Shown here: positions 1 to 5,119 of the stretch, piece by piece | Layout of the letters: every line of letters starts with the position of its first letter | How positions within the stretch are numbered: the first letter of the stretch is position 1 | Assembly (NCBI GenBank): GCA_030526765.1 | Contig: JAUNCB010000083.1 | Span: forward strand, 1-5,958 | Direction: 5' to 3' | Origin: Bacillota bacterium | GTDB taxonomy: Bacteria > Bacillota > Clostridia > Lachnospirales > Anaerotignaceae | Length of the DNA: 5,958 nucleotides | Notes under the pieces: model-generated | Told to the model about the DNA's origin: nothing | The model's database searches: none | Seen by the model: the letters and a program-made list of their open reading frames with translations, nothing else | Made by a program: the position numbers and the translations under genes

Positions 1-588
1 ATCCACACCGCCTACGGACATGGTTTCAGAGTCGCTTCGCTGAACGCTGCCCTTCCATGTAACAAACTGATGTGCCAGAAGGACATTTCTTTCTGTATGA
101 TTGATTTCTGTATGCTTCAGCAGCAGCTCTACCCCCTCCTGATACGAGGAACAGTTCTCCTCCGCATACAGACCATTGATATGGGCAGGTCTGAAAAATG
201 GCATCAGCCAGATATGCACCGTTCCGTATGCATCCATTTCCGTAAAGTGTTCTAGTTTTTCTGACACATTGCCTGCAATGTGAATCTGATTTTTGCCGAA
301 TATTTCTTTACCGAATTCCAGCCGCTGGGCAGAATCGTGATTTCCTGCAATGAGATAGGTATGGATATCCCGTTCCGACAGTGCCGTCAGAAAATCATCC
401 AGAAGGCGAACGGCCTCCGTAGGGGGTACAGGTTTATCATAAATATCCCCTGTGATCAGCAGTGCATCCGGTTTTTCTTTCTCTATCTGCTTGAGAATAC
501 TATGGAATAACTCCTTCTGCTCCTCCAGCATGGAAAATTCATGTACCCGCTTTCCAATATGCAGGTCACTGATATGAAACAGCTTCAT
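1..588 (-). CDS. sbcD: Exonuclease SbcCD, subunit D (partial, N-terminal half; C-terminus beyond left edge)
   Basis: This is the Mre11-like metallophosphoesterase subunit of the SbcCD nuclease, which cuts DNA hairpins and double-strand ends in the cytoplasm as a partner of the SbcC ATPase. The frame is open from an ATG at 588 to the window edge and gives 196 residues of a protein usually near 380-400. The metal-binding signatures are in order: DLH at residues 8-10 (with ISD before it), GDIYD at 47-51, GNHD at 82-85, and AHQF with the His at 173. The next ligand motif (GHxH) lies outside the window. The start is supported by N-terminal MKLFHISDLHIG, typical of the family, and by a modest AGGATG ribosome binding site at about 597-602. 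sbcC would be expected further left but cannot be seen. An intrinsic terminator of the upstream gene ends about 20 bases before this start, leaving no obvious room for a separate promoter. Identity is very likely. Confidence 0.95.
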   Translation of the reverse strand, partial: MKLFHISDLHIGKRVHEFSMLEEQKELFHSILKQIEKEKPDALLITGDIYDKPVPPTEAVRLLDDFLTALSERDIHTYLIAGNHDSAQRLEFGKEIFGKNQIHIAGNVSEKLEHFTEMDAYGTVHIWLMPFFRPAHINGLYAEENCSSYQEGVELLLKHTEINHTERNVLLAHQFVTWKGSVQRSDSETMSVGGVD

Positions 589-605
589 TTTTCTCACATC
601 CTAAC

Positions 606-640
606 AAAAAACGGTATAGCAGCCTCCACCATACCGTTTT
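606..640 (-). terminator. Intrinsic terminator of the transporter-reductase-dehydrogenase operon
   Basis: A perfect 10-bp inverted repeat (608-617 with 631-640, core ACGGTAT/ATACCGT) has a 13-base loop. Read on the minus strand it ends in a run of six T (606-611). It lies 9 bases past the alcohol dehydrogenase stop codon. The stem is AT-rich at its base, so it may be only partly efficient, and sbcD begins immediately after it. Confidence 0.8.
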
Positions 641-649
641 GATCCTTAT

Positions 650-1705
650 TTATCTTTCATAAGGCGTGATGACCCATTTGATCACGCCATCCAGTCTGTT
701 TTCAAAAACATGATATCCTTCCATGACATCATTCAAGGGTCTTTTATGGGTAATAAGACAGCCTGTATCGATCTTGCCGTTCTGTACCATCGTCATGATC
801 TCCTCGCAGGAATTGGCATCTACACCGCCTGTAACGAAGGTCAGATTTTTGCCGTACATCTGATGCAGAGGGATGGAAACAGCCTCTTCATACAGTGCTA
901 CAACAACAACGATGGCATTGGGTCTTGCAACCTTCCATGCCATTTCAAAGGTACCCATTGTGCCTGCCACCTCGAATACACGGTCAGCGCCACGGCCTTC
1001 CGTCAGCTTCAGAACCTCTGCCTCGATATCTGCTGTATTGGCATTCAGCGTCACGTCAGCCAGACCCTGTTCCTTTGCCAGCTTCAGACGTTCTTCGCTT
1101 ACATCCACCACGATCACCTTTGCGGGGCTGTAAAGACGAATACTCATTAAGGTACACATCCCTGTAGGGCCTGCACCCAGTACCACTACTGTATCCGCAG
1201 GCTTCAGATCTGCCACCTGTGCTGCCCAGTAGCCTGTTGCCAGAATATCTCCGTTGAATAATGCCGCTTCATCAGTTACATCCTCAGGAATCAGTGTTAA
1301 CGCTTGATCTGCCATGGGAATGCGGGCAAATTCTGCCTGTCCGCCGTCAATACGGCAGCCCAGCTCCCATCCGCCATGGATGCAGTTATTTACATATCCC
1401 CGTTTACAGAAATAGCATTCACCGCAGAAGGATTCCACATTTACGGAAACACGGTCACCAACCTTGAATTTTCTTACTCCTGCGCCAGCCTCTGTGATCA
1501 CACCAACGAATTCATGACCCAGAACCGTATCCTCTTTGGCACGGGGTACAGCTCCGTGCTTGATATGCAGATCACTGGAGCAGATACTGGATAAGGTTAC
1601 CTTTACGATAACATCGGTATCCTGCTCAAGCATGGGCATCGGTCTGTCTTCCAGTGCGACCTCGCCTTTTCCTTTATATACAACCGCTTTCATTGTCTTT
1701 TCCAT
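650..1705 (-). CDS. Zinc-dependent alcohol dehydrogenase, medium-chain dehydrogenase/reductase family
   Basis: A 351-residue NAD(P)-dependent oxidoreductase that interconverts an alcohol and an aldehyde or ketone; the substrate is not determinable from sequence. The N-terminal GroES-like domain carries the probable catalytic zinc ligands Cys42, His64 (GHE) and Asp153. The structural zinc site has four cysteines at 94, 97, 100 and 108. The Rossmann fold has GAGPTG at 177-182, and the second strand ends in Asp201 (VVDVS), which favours NAD+ over NADP+. Length is normal for the family. I chose the ATG at 1705 because AAGAAGGG sits 6 bases upstream; the longer frame to 1738 would overlap the preceding gene and lacks support. 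It is the last gene of the operon, 16 bases after the flavin reductase stop. Sequence flavour is that of secondary-alcohol, sorbitol or threonine dehydrogenase-like proteins. A perfect 8-bp hairpin lies inside its final codons. Confidence 0.9.
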   Translation of the reverse strand: MEKTMKAVVYKGKGEVALEDRPMPMLEQDTDVIVKVTLSSICSSDLHIKHGAVPRAKEDTVLGHEFVGVITEAGAGVRKFKVGDRVSVNVESFCGECYFCKRGYVNNCIHGGWELGCRIDGGQAEFARIPMADQALTLIPEDVTDEAALFNGDILATGYWAAQVADLKPADTVVVLGAGPTGMCTLMSIRLYSPAKVIVVDVSEERLKLAKEQGLADVTLNANTADIEAEVLKLTEGRGADRVFEVAGTMGTFEMAWKVARPNAIVVVVALYEEAVSIPLHQMYGKNLTFVTGGVDANSCEEIMTMVQNGKIDTGCLITHKRPLNDVMEGYHVFENRLDGVIKWVITPYER

Positions 1706-1721
1706 AATCAGCCCTTCTTTC

Positions 1722-2312
1722 TCAGAAAGCCTTTGCAACGGCTTCCGCTTCCTCTTTTGCTTTATCCATCAGTTCTTCCACAGGCCATGCGCCAATATCC
1801 AGTCCTTCCGCTGCCACACAATCATATTTCTCAATGCCGAAGAATGCAGCCATCTGTTCCAGATAACGAGAGCCCTGCTCCATGGGAGAATCCTTATAAA
1901 TGCCCCCTCTGGCTGTCAGATAAACCAGATGGTCTGCCTTGCATAAGCCATGAAGCCCATGCTCATCTGTATGGAAGGTGATTCCATCCACACAAAGGTT
2001 CTCAATATATACCTTCAGCAAAGCAGGAAAGCTCAGATCCCAGAAGGGAGCCGCCATCACGATCTTATCTGCTGCAGCAAACTGGTGGGCATAACGGAAG
2101 CGGGGATGCTCGAAATCTCCTTTTTCCAGAAGGGCTTCCCGCTGCAGGAAAAAGCCTTCCGAAAAATAAGAAAGGTTTTCATCCATCAGACAAAGTGTTT
2201 CCACCTCATATTCCCCTGTCTTTTTGATTTCCCCCAGAAAATGCTCCGCCAGAGCCTTAGAGCGGGAACCCTCTCTGCGGATACAGCAATCAACAAATAG
2301 TACTTTTTTCAT
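1722..2312 (-). CDS. FMN-dependent NAD(P)H oxidoreductase, azoreductase/quinone reductase (flavodoxin-like fold) family
   Basis: A 196-residue cytoplasmic flavoprotein, close in length to E. coli AzoR (about 200). Family members reduce quinones, azo compounds or nitro compounds with NAD(P)H by two-electron transfer. The N-terminal strand KVLFVDCCI is followed by a Ser/Arg-rich FMN-phosphate loop (residues 12-18). The segment APFWDLSFP (88-96) corresponds to the APMYNF region of AzoR, followed by an LKxYIE helix, and TARGGIY (133-139) matches the conserved SRGGI loop contacting the flavin. Adjacent cysteines at 9-10 near the flavin loop are a small oddity. The start at 2312 is chosen because AAGGGAG lies about 8 bases upstream and MKKVL aligns with family N-termini; the open frame extends to 2366 but would run into the preceding gene. 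It sits between the second membrane protein (17-base gap) and the alcohol dehydrogenase (16-base gap). The true substrate is unknown. Confidence 0.85.
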   Translation of the reverse strand: MKKVLFVDCCIRREGSRSKALAEHFLGEIKKTGEYEVETLCLMDENLSYFSEGFFLQREALLEKGDFEHPRFRYAHQFAAADKIVMAAPFWDLSFPALLKVYIENLCVDGITFHTDEHGLHGLCKADHLVYLTARGGIYKDSPMEQGSRYLEQMAAFFGIEKYDCVAAEGLDIGAWPVEELMDKAKEEAEAVAKAF

Positions 2313-2329
2313 CTGTTTCTCTCCCTTCT

Positions 2330-2770
2330 TTATTTCTCCGTTTTTTCCTTCAATCGATCTCTCCATGCAATACCCGCAATGATCAGAAAAATACCGATCA
2401 CACGAATCATGCTGAATTCTCCGAAAAAGATATAATCCATTACAATAGAGGTGCTCAGCTGTCCCACCAGCATCAGTATGGAGGAAAGCATTGCACCTGT
2501 TTTCGGTGTACCGATCACAATAAAGATCATTGCCACAAGTCCGCAGATACTGCCAAGATAAAATACAGGAGGCACGATTCTGATATGCTCCGGATTCAGC
2601 TCAGCACCATTGCCTGTCAGATAGATCAGCAGAAAAGCAATCACCGTTGCTTCCAGATAATTGATCAGAGTTCCGTTTGTGGTTCCCAGACACTGCTTTG
2701 CTTTTACATTTGTCATACGATTGATGGTATTCAGAAATCCATTGGCAACAGCCGTCAGATAAAATATCAT
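2330..2770 (-). CDS. DMT-family small transporter subunit, YdcZ/DUF606 type (second of a pair)
   Basis: A 146-residue integral membrane protein with five likely transmembrane helices (about 2-16, 35-52, 66-87, 92-112, 122-136) and a charged C-terminal tail. The GQ..S...D signature (Gly103-Gln104, Asp112) is shared with the upstream partner at 2783-3205 and supports the DMT YdcZ/DUF606 assignment. Positive residues cluster in the first loop (Arg18, Lys23, Lys25), the third loop (Lys90) and the C-tail (Arg137, Arg139, Lys141, Lys143, Lys146). This predicts an N-out, C-in orientation, opposite to the partner. The start follows a strong AAGGAGG (2778-2784) with 7-base spacing, and that site overlaps the stop codon of the partner gene, so translation is probably coupled. 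The transported substrate is unknown. Confidence 0.82.
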   Translation of the reverse strand: MIFYLTAVANGFLNTINRMTNVKAKQCLGTTNGTLINYLEATVIAFLLIYLTGNGAELNPEHIRIVPPVFYLGSICGLVAMIFIVIGTPKTGAMLSSILMLVGQLSTSIVMDYIFFGEFSMIRVIGIFLIIAGIAWRDRLKEKTEK

Positions 2771-2777
2771 AGTTACT

Positions 2778-2784
2778 CCTCCTT
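2778..2784 (-). promoter_or_regulatory. Ribosome binding site overlapping the upstream stop codon
   Basis: AAGGAGG on the minus strand shares bases 2783-2784 with the TAA stop (2783-2785) of the first membrane protein and lies 7 bases before the ATG at 2770. Ribosomes finishing the first subunit end on the initiation signal of the second. This arrangement favours coupled, near-stoichiometric synthesis of the two subunits. Confidence 0.8.
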
Positions 2785-3205
2785 AACCGTTCACAACACA
2801 GAGAATGCCCGCCAGAACCAGCCCGTAGCAAGGGAGCTGCTTCATGGAAAAAGGCTTTTTCTCCACACCAAACCAGCCATAATGATCCACCAGTGCAGAG
2901 GAAACCATCTGCCCGATCACAGAGAGGCTCATCATTGCTGTTGCGCCGATCCGAAGGGTGACCCAGCTGCTGGATGCAACCATACCTACACCCATAAAGC
3001 CAACCAGATATACATACCAAGGTGCGCCTGCAAATACCATTTTCTTTTTTTCAATGCCTTTGATGTAAAGCACCAGCAAAACGGCTGCAATGATATGTAC
3101 AAAAAAACAGATCCCAAAGAGACTGTAATAATTTCCAAGCTGTGCATTCAGAGATGTCATACACCCCTGCAGGATGCCGGAAAGAATCAGAATAAAAACA
3201 TACAT
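2783..3205 (-). CDS. DMT-family small transporter subunit, YdcZ/DUF606 type (first of a pair)
   Basis: A 140-residue integral membrane protein with five likely transmembrane helices (about 2-24, 29-48, 64-84, 87-108, 126-139) and no soluble domain. The GQ..S...D motif (Gly98-Gln99, Asp107) and an asparagine in the first helix region (SLNAQLG, 18-24) fit the YdcZ/DUF606 branch of the drug/metabolite transporter superfamily. Members of this family commonly occur as adjacent pairs of short proteins or as fused duplicates. Lysines lie in the second loop (49, 53, 54, 55) and the fourth loop (116, 117, 122), with only Arg85 on the other face, which predicts N-in, C-out. It is the first gene of the operon: AGGAGG lies 8 bases before the ATG at 3205, and a sigma-A promoter is just upstream. 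Substrate unknown; I infer that it functions only with the downstream partner. Confidence 0.82.
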   Translation of the reverse strand: MYVFILILSGILQGCMTSLNAQLGNYYSLFGICFFVHIIAAVLLVLYIKGIEKKKMVFAGAPWYVYLVGFMGVGMVASSSWVTLRIGATAMMSLSVIGQMVSSALVDHYGWFGVEKKPFSMKQLPCYGLVLAGILCVVNG

Positions 3206-3230
3206 TATTTTTTCCTCCTAAATGACGAAC

Positions 3231-3246
3231 ATACTGTGTCTAGTAT
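3231..3246. promoter_or_regulatory. Candidate operator: inverted repeat overlapping the -10 and start site of the operon promoter
   Basis: ATACT (3231-3235) and AGTAT (3242-3246) form an inverted repeat with a 6-base spacer that covers the -10 element and the expected transcription start of the minus-strand operon. A repressor bound here would block RNA polymerase. The TACT...AGTA pattern resembles the operators reported for quinone-sensing HxlR/YodB-type regulators of azoreductase genes in Bacillus, although those have a spacer of about 7 bases. The arms are short, so chance is possible, and no regulator gene is in the window. Confidence 0.35.
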
Positions 3247-3270
3247 ACCATACCTTTTTTGATTCTTCAA
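3242..3270 (-). promoter_or_regulatory. Sigma-A type promoter of the four-gene operon
   Basis: On the minus strand, TTGAAG (-35; 3265-3270) and TATACT (-10; 3242-3247) are separated by 17 bases, matching consensus at 4/6 and 5/6 positions. Transcription would begin near 3235, giving a leader of about 30 bases before the ATG at 3205. The spacer is A-rich. Confidence 0.75.
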
Positions 3271-3290
3271 ATCTTCCCATACGCTTTTCG

Positions 3291-3319
3291 TTGCTTTTCT
3301 GAACAAAATCATGTACATT
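3291..3319 (+). promoter_or_regulatory. Possible promoter of the nucleoside phosphorylase gene
   Basis: TTGCTT (3291-3296) and TACATT (3314-3319) are spaced by 17 bases and would start transcription near 3326, about 33 bases before the ATG at 3359. The elements match consensus only partly (3/6 and 4/6). I call it because spacing and position are right and the intergenic region is short. It lies back to back with the operon promoter, the two -35 boxes being 20 bases apart. Confidence 0.4.
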
Positions 3320-3358
3320 AAAGAAAGAAGATTTATGAAGATAAAGGAGGAATTTTTT

Positions 3359-4102
3359 ATGGGAAATACACAGCCTCACATCCAGCTGGATGAATCGATT
3401 CAGGTGAAATATGCACTTCTGCCCGGGGATCCTGCCCGTCTGGATCGGATCGCACCTTTTCTGGAAAATGTACAGGAGCTTGCCTTTAACAGAGAATATC
3501 GTTCTCTTGTGGGGGAATATAAAGGCGTTCGTGTGCTTGCCATTTCCACAGGCATTGGCGGCGCATCCGCAGGCATTGCGGTGGAAGAACTTCACAATAT
3601 CGGCGTTGATGTTATGGTTCGTATCGGCAGCTGCGGTACCCTGCAGCCCGATCTGAAGGTGGGCGATATTCTGATTGTAAATGGTGCTGTTAGGGATGAT
3701 GGTGCATCCAAAGCATATATCCATCCCAAATATCCCGCTGTTCCCGATGCAGACCTGATGTTCCACTGTATTGCTGCTGCAAAGGAAAACAGCTTCCCCT
3801 ATCGTGTGGGCATTGCCAGAAGCCATGACAGCTTCTATACAGGTGCGGAGGATGAGATCTATTCCTATTGGGCAGAACAGGGTGTCTACGGCTCCGATAT
3901 GGAAACGGCTGCCCTCTTTACCATTGGCCGCCTGAGAGGTGTAAAAACCGCATCTATCCTGAATAATGTGGTACCCTATGACGGTGATACCTCTGAAAGC
4001 ATCGGCAGCTACGTAGACGGTGAAAACCTTGCAATGGTTGGCGAAAAGAATGAAATTCTGACTGCACTGGAAGCAATTTATAAATACGACCAGTCCAGAT
4101 AA
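3359..4102 (+). CDS. Nucleoside phosphorylase, uridine phosphorylase-like (PNP/UDP family)
   Basis: A 247-residue cytoplasmic enzyme of the trimeric/hexameric nucleoside phosphorylase family, which cleaves nucleosides with phosphate to a free base and pentose 1-phosphate. Phosphate-site motifs are present: PGDPAR (22-27), NREY with Arg45, STGIGG (63-68) and RIGSCG with Arg88 (88-93). The ribose-binding Met-Glu pair is at 181-182 (SDMETAAL). AVEEL (74-78) and GAVRDDGAS (109-117) are also typical of uridine phosphorylases. However, the uracil-binding Gln166 and Arg168 of E. coli Udp align with Ala163 and Asp165 here, and the segment after them is shortened. The Asp expected for purine specificity after the Met-Glu helix also seems absent. 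Substrate is therefore open: uridine, inosine or a modified nucleoside. The start at 3359 is chosen for the AAAGGAGG 8 bases upstream; the frame is open from 3311. It diverges from the transporter operon. Confidence 0.88.
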   Translation: MGNTQPHIQLDESIQVKYALLPGDPARLDRIAPFLENVQELAFNREYRSLVGEYKGVRVLAISTGIGGASAGIAVEELHNIGVDVMVRIGSCGTLQPDLKVGDILIVNGAVRDDGASKAYIHPKYPAVPDADLMFHCIAAAKENSFPYRVGIARSHDSFYTGAEDEIYSYWAEQGVYGSDMETAALFTIGRLRGVKTASILNNVVPYDGDTSESIGSYVDGENLAMVGEKNEILTALEAIYKYDQSR

Positions 4103-4109
4103 TTACAAG

Positions 4110-4146
4110 AAAAAAGGCATCTACCGAAAAGTAGATGCCTTTTTTT
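4110..4146. terminator. Bidirectional intrinsic terminator between convergent genes
   Basis: A 9-bp GC-containing stem (GGCATCTAC 4116-4124 with GTAGATGCC 4131-4139) has a 6-base loop. It is flanked by six A on the left (4110-4115) and seven T on the right (4140-4146), so both strands give a hairpin followed by a T-run. It serves the phosphorylase (+), whose stop ends at 4102, and the hydrolase (-), whose TAA at 4145-4147 overlaps the tract. Confidence 0.92.
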
Positions 4147-5068
4147 ACATATGGAATTCAAGCCATTCCAGCACATCGTGGAATATTTCTTCTTTGTTCA
4201 GCTCATTGATCAGCTCATGTCTGCATTCCGGATAAAGGATACATTCCACATCCTTCATGCCTGCTTCATAAAAGGCATTAACAGCCTTTTTTACACCTTT
4301 CCCAAAATCACCGACAGCATCCTTTTCCCCTGCAATAAACAGGATCGGCAGATCCTCATCCATTCTTTCCATCAATTCTCTGTCCTGTGCCAGAAGCATA
4401 TTGCAGAACAGGGTTCGATAGCCATTCAGTGTAAAAATAAAGCCGCAGTTATCGTCAGCAATGTATTTTTCCACTTCCTCTGTATTTCTGGAAAGCCAGT
4501 CCTTATCGGTTTGATTAGGTGCAAAGGCTTTATTCATGGAGCCGAATGCCATATTGTCTATCAGCATGGAGCGATAATGGTCTCCCTTCAGCAATGTAAT
4601 CCCCTGCACCAGCGCAAGGCCGCCGCGAAGAATTGCCTCGGGCTGCCAGCCTGTGCCGCAGATGACAGCACCGTCTATCTCATTGGGATACATACACAGA
4701 TATCTTCTGGTAAAGAAGGAGCCCATGCTGTGTCCAAAGAGAAAATGCGGGATATCGGGATATTTTTTCTGCAGCAGCAGGGTCAGGCGATGCATATCCT
4801 GCAAAGGAACAATATCCCCCTTTTTTGCCGAAAAATAGCCCTTTTCTTTTTCTTCTGTATAGGATGCTCCATGGCCCAAATGGTCATTACCCGCCACAAG
4901 GATTCCATTCTTATTCAGAAATTCCGCAAACCCTGCATAGCGTTCTACATATTCCACCATACCATGGGCGATCTGCACAATGGCACGAGGAGTTCCCTCC
5001 GGCTGCCAGATCACAGCATGCAGTTTTGTTTTTCCGTCAGAAGAAGGAAAATACAGATGTTTTTTCAT
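4145..5068 (-). CDS. Alpha/beta hydrolase, lysophospholipase/monoacylglycerol lipase type (Hydrolase_4 family)
   Basis: A 307-residue serine hydrolase with an alpha/beta fold, likely cytoplasmic since no signal peptide is visible. The catalytic triad can be read directly: Ser114 in GHSMGS (112-117), Asp250 in GEKDAVGD (247-254) and His284 in CRHEL. The oxyanion-hole motif is HGM at 35-37, and the characteristic DHLGHG is at 62-67. This order and the early motifs match lysophospholipase L2 and monoacylglycerol lipases, which release fatty acid from glycerol esters; the real substrate is unproven. A cap region lies roughly between 140 and 225. I prefer the ATG at 5068 to the in-frame ATG at 5074, because AGAGGG (5075-5080) is 6 bases from the former but directly abuts the latter. 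The gene follows the nucleoside hydrolase terminator with no visible promoter in between and converges on the phosphorylase. Confidence 0.88.
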   Translation of the reverse strand: MKKHLYFPSSDGKTKLHAVIWQPEGTPRAIVQIAHGMVEYVERYAGFAEFLNKNGILVAGNDHLGHGASYTEEKEKGYFSAKKGDIVPLQDMHRLTLLLQKKYPDIPHFLFGHSMGSFFTRRYLCMYPNEIDGAVICGTGWQPEAILRGGLALVQGITLLKGDHYRSMLIDNMAFGSMNKAFAPNQTDKDWLSRNTEEVEKYIADDNCGFIFTLNGYRTLFCNMLLAQDRELMERMDEDLPILFIAGEKDAVGDFGKGVKKAVNAFYEAGMKDVECILYPECRHELINELNKEEIFHDVLEWLEFHM

Positions 5069-5088
5069 ATTCATCCCTCTTTCATAAA

Positions 5089-5113
5089 AAAACCGGGGTC
5101 AACCCCCGGTTTT
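5089..5113 (-). terminator. Intrinsic terminator after the nucleoside hydrolase gene
   Basis: A perfect 10-bp stem (AAAACCGGGG 5089-5098 with CCCCGGTTTT 5104-5113) has a 5-base loop. On the minus strand it runs into seven T (5086-5092). It begins 6 bases past the hydrolase stop codon and its T-tract ends only 5 bases before the ribosome binding site of the lipase gene. The plus strand also shows a T-rich tail, but no plus-strand gene ends here. Confidence 0.9.
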
Positions 5114-5119
5114 CTTTTT

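Noticed and set aside
70..510. Two short plus-strand frames in the left-end region
   Set aside because: Both are antisense to the metallophosphoesterase motifs of sbcD, which is open from 588 to the window edge.
1706..1738. Upstream Met at 1738 as the start of the alcohol dehydrogenase
   Set aside because: It would overlap the flavin reductase reading frame and has no good ribosome binding site; the ATG at 1705 has AAGAAGGG at proper spacing and matches family N-termini.
2313..2366. Upstream Met at 2366 as the start of the flavin reductase
   Set aside because: It adds 18 charged residues absent from the family and overlaps the C-terminus of the second membrane protein; the ATG at 2312 has a suitable ribosome binding site.
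2601..3020. A 139-codon minus-strand frame overlapping both transporter genes
   Set aside because: It is an alternative frame across the junction of the two YdcZ-type genes, has a Cys/Ser/Arg-rich composition, and lacks its own ribosome binding site.
2585..3262. A 225-codon open frame on the plus strand opposite the transporter genes
   Set aside because: It is antisense to two well-supported membrane-protein genes with strong ribosome binding sites. Its translation is rich in Cys, His and Gln with no recognisable motif.
3218..3826. A 202-codon minus-strand open frame opposite the nucleoside phosphorylase
   Set aside because: It is a shadow of the phosphorylase, which has full family motifs; the antisense product shows no domain and would overlap the operon promoter.
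5071..5085. A four-codon upstream frame (ATG at 5085) before the lipase, as a possible regulatory leader peptide
   Set aside because: It has no ribosome binding site, since the T-tract of the terminator lies directly upstream, and is most simply a chance ATG within the lipase leader.
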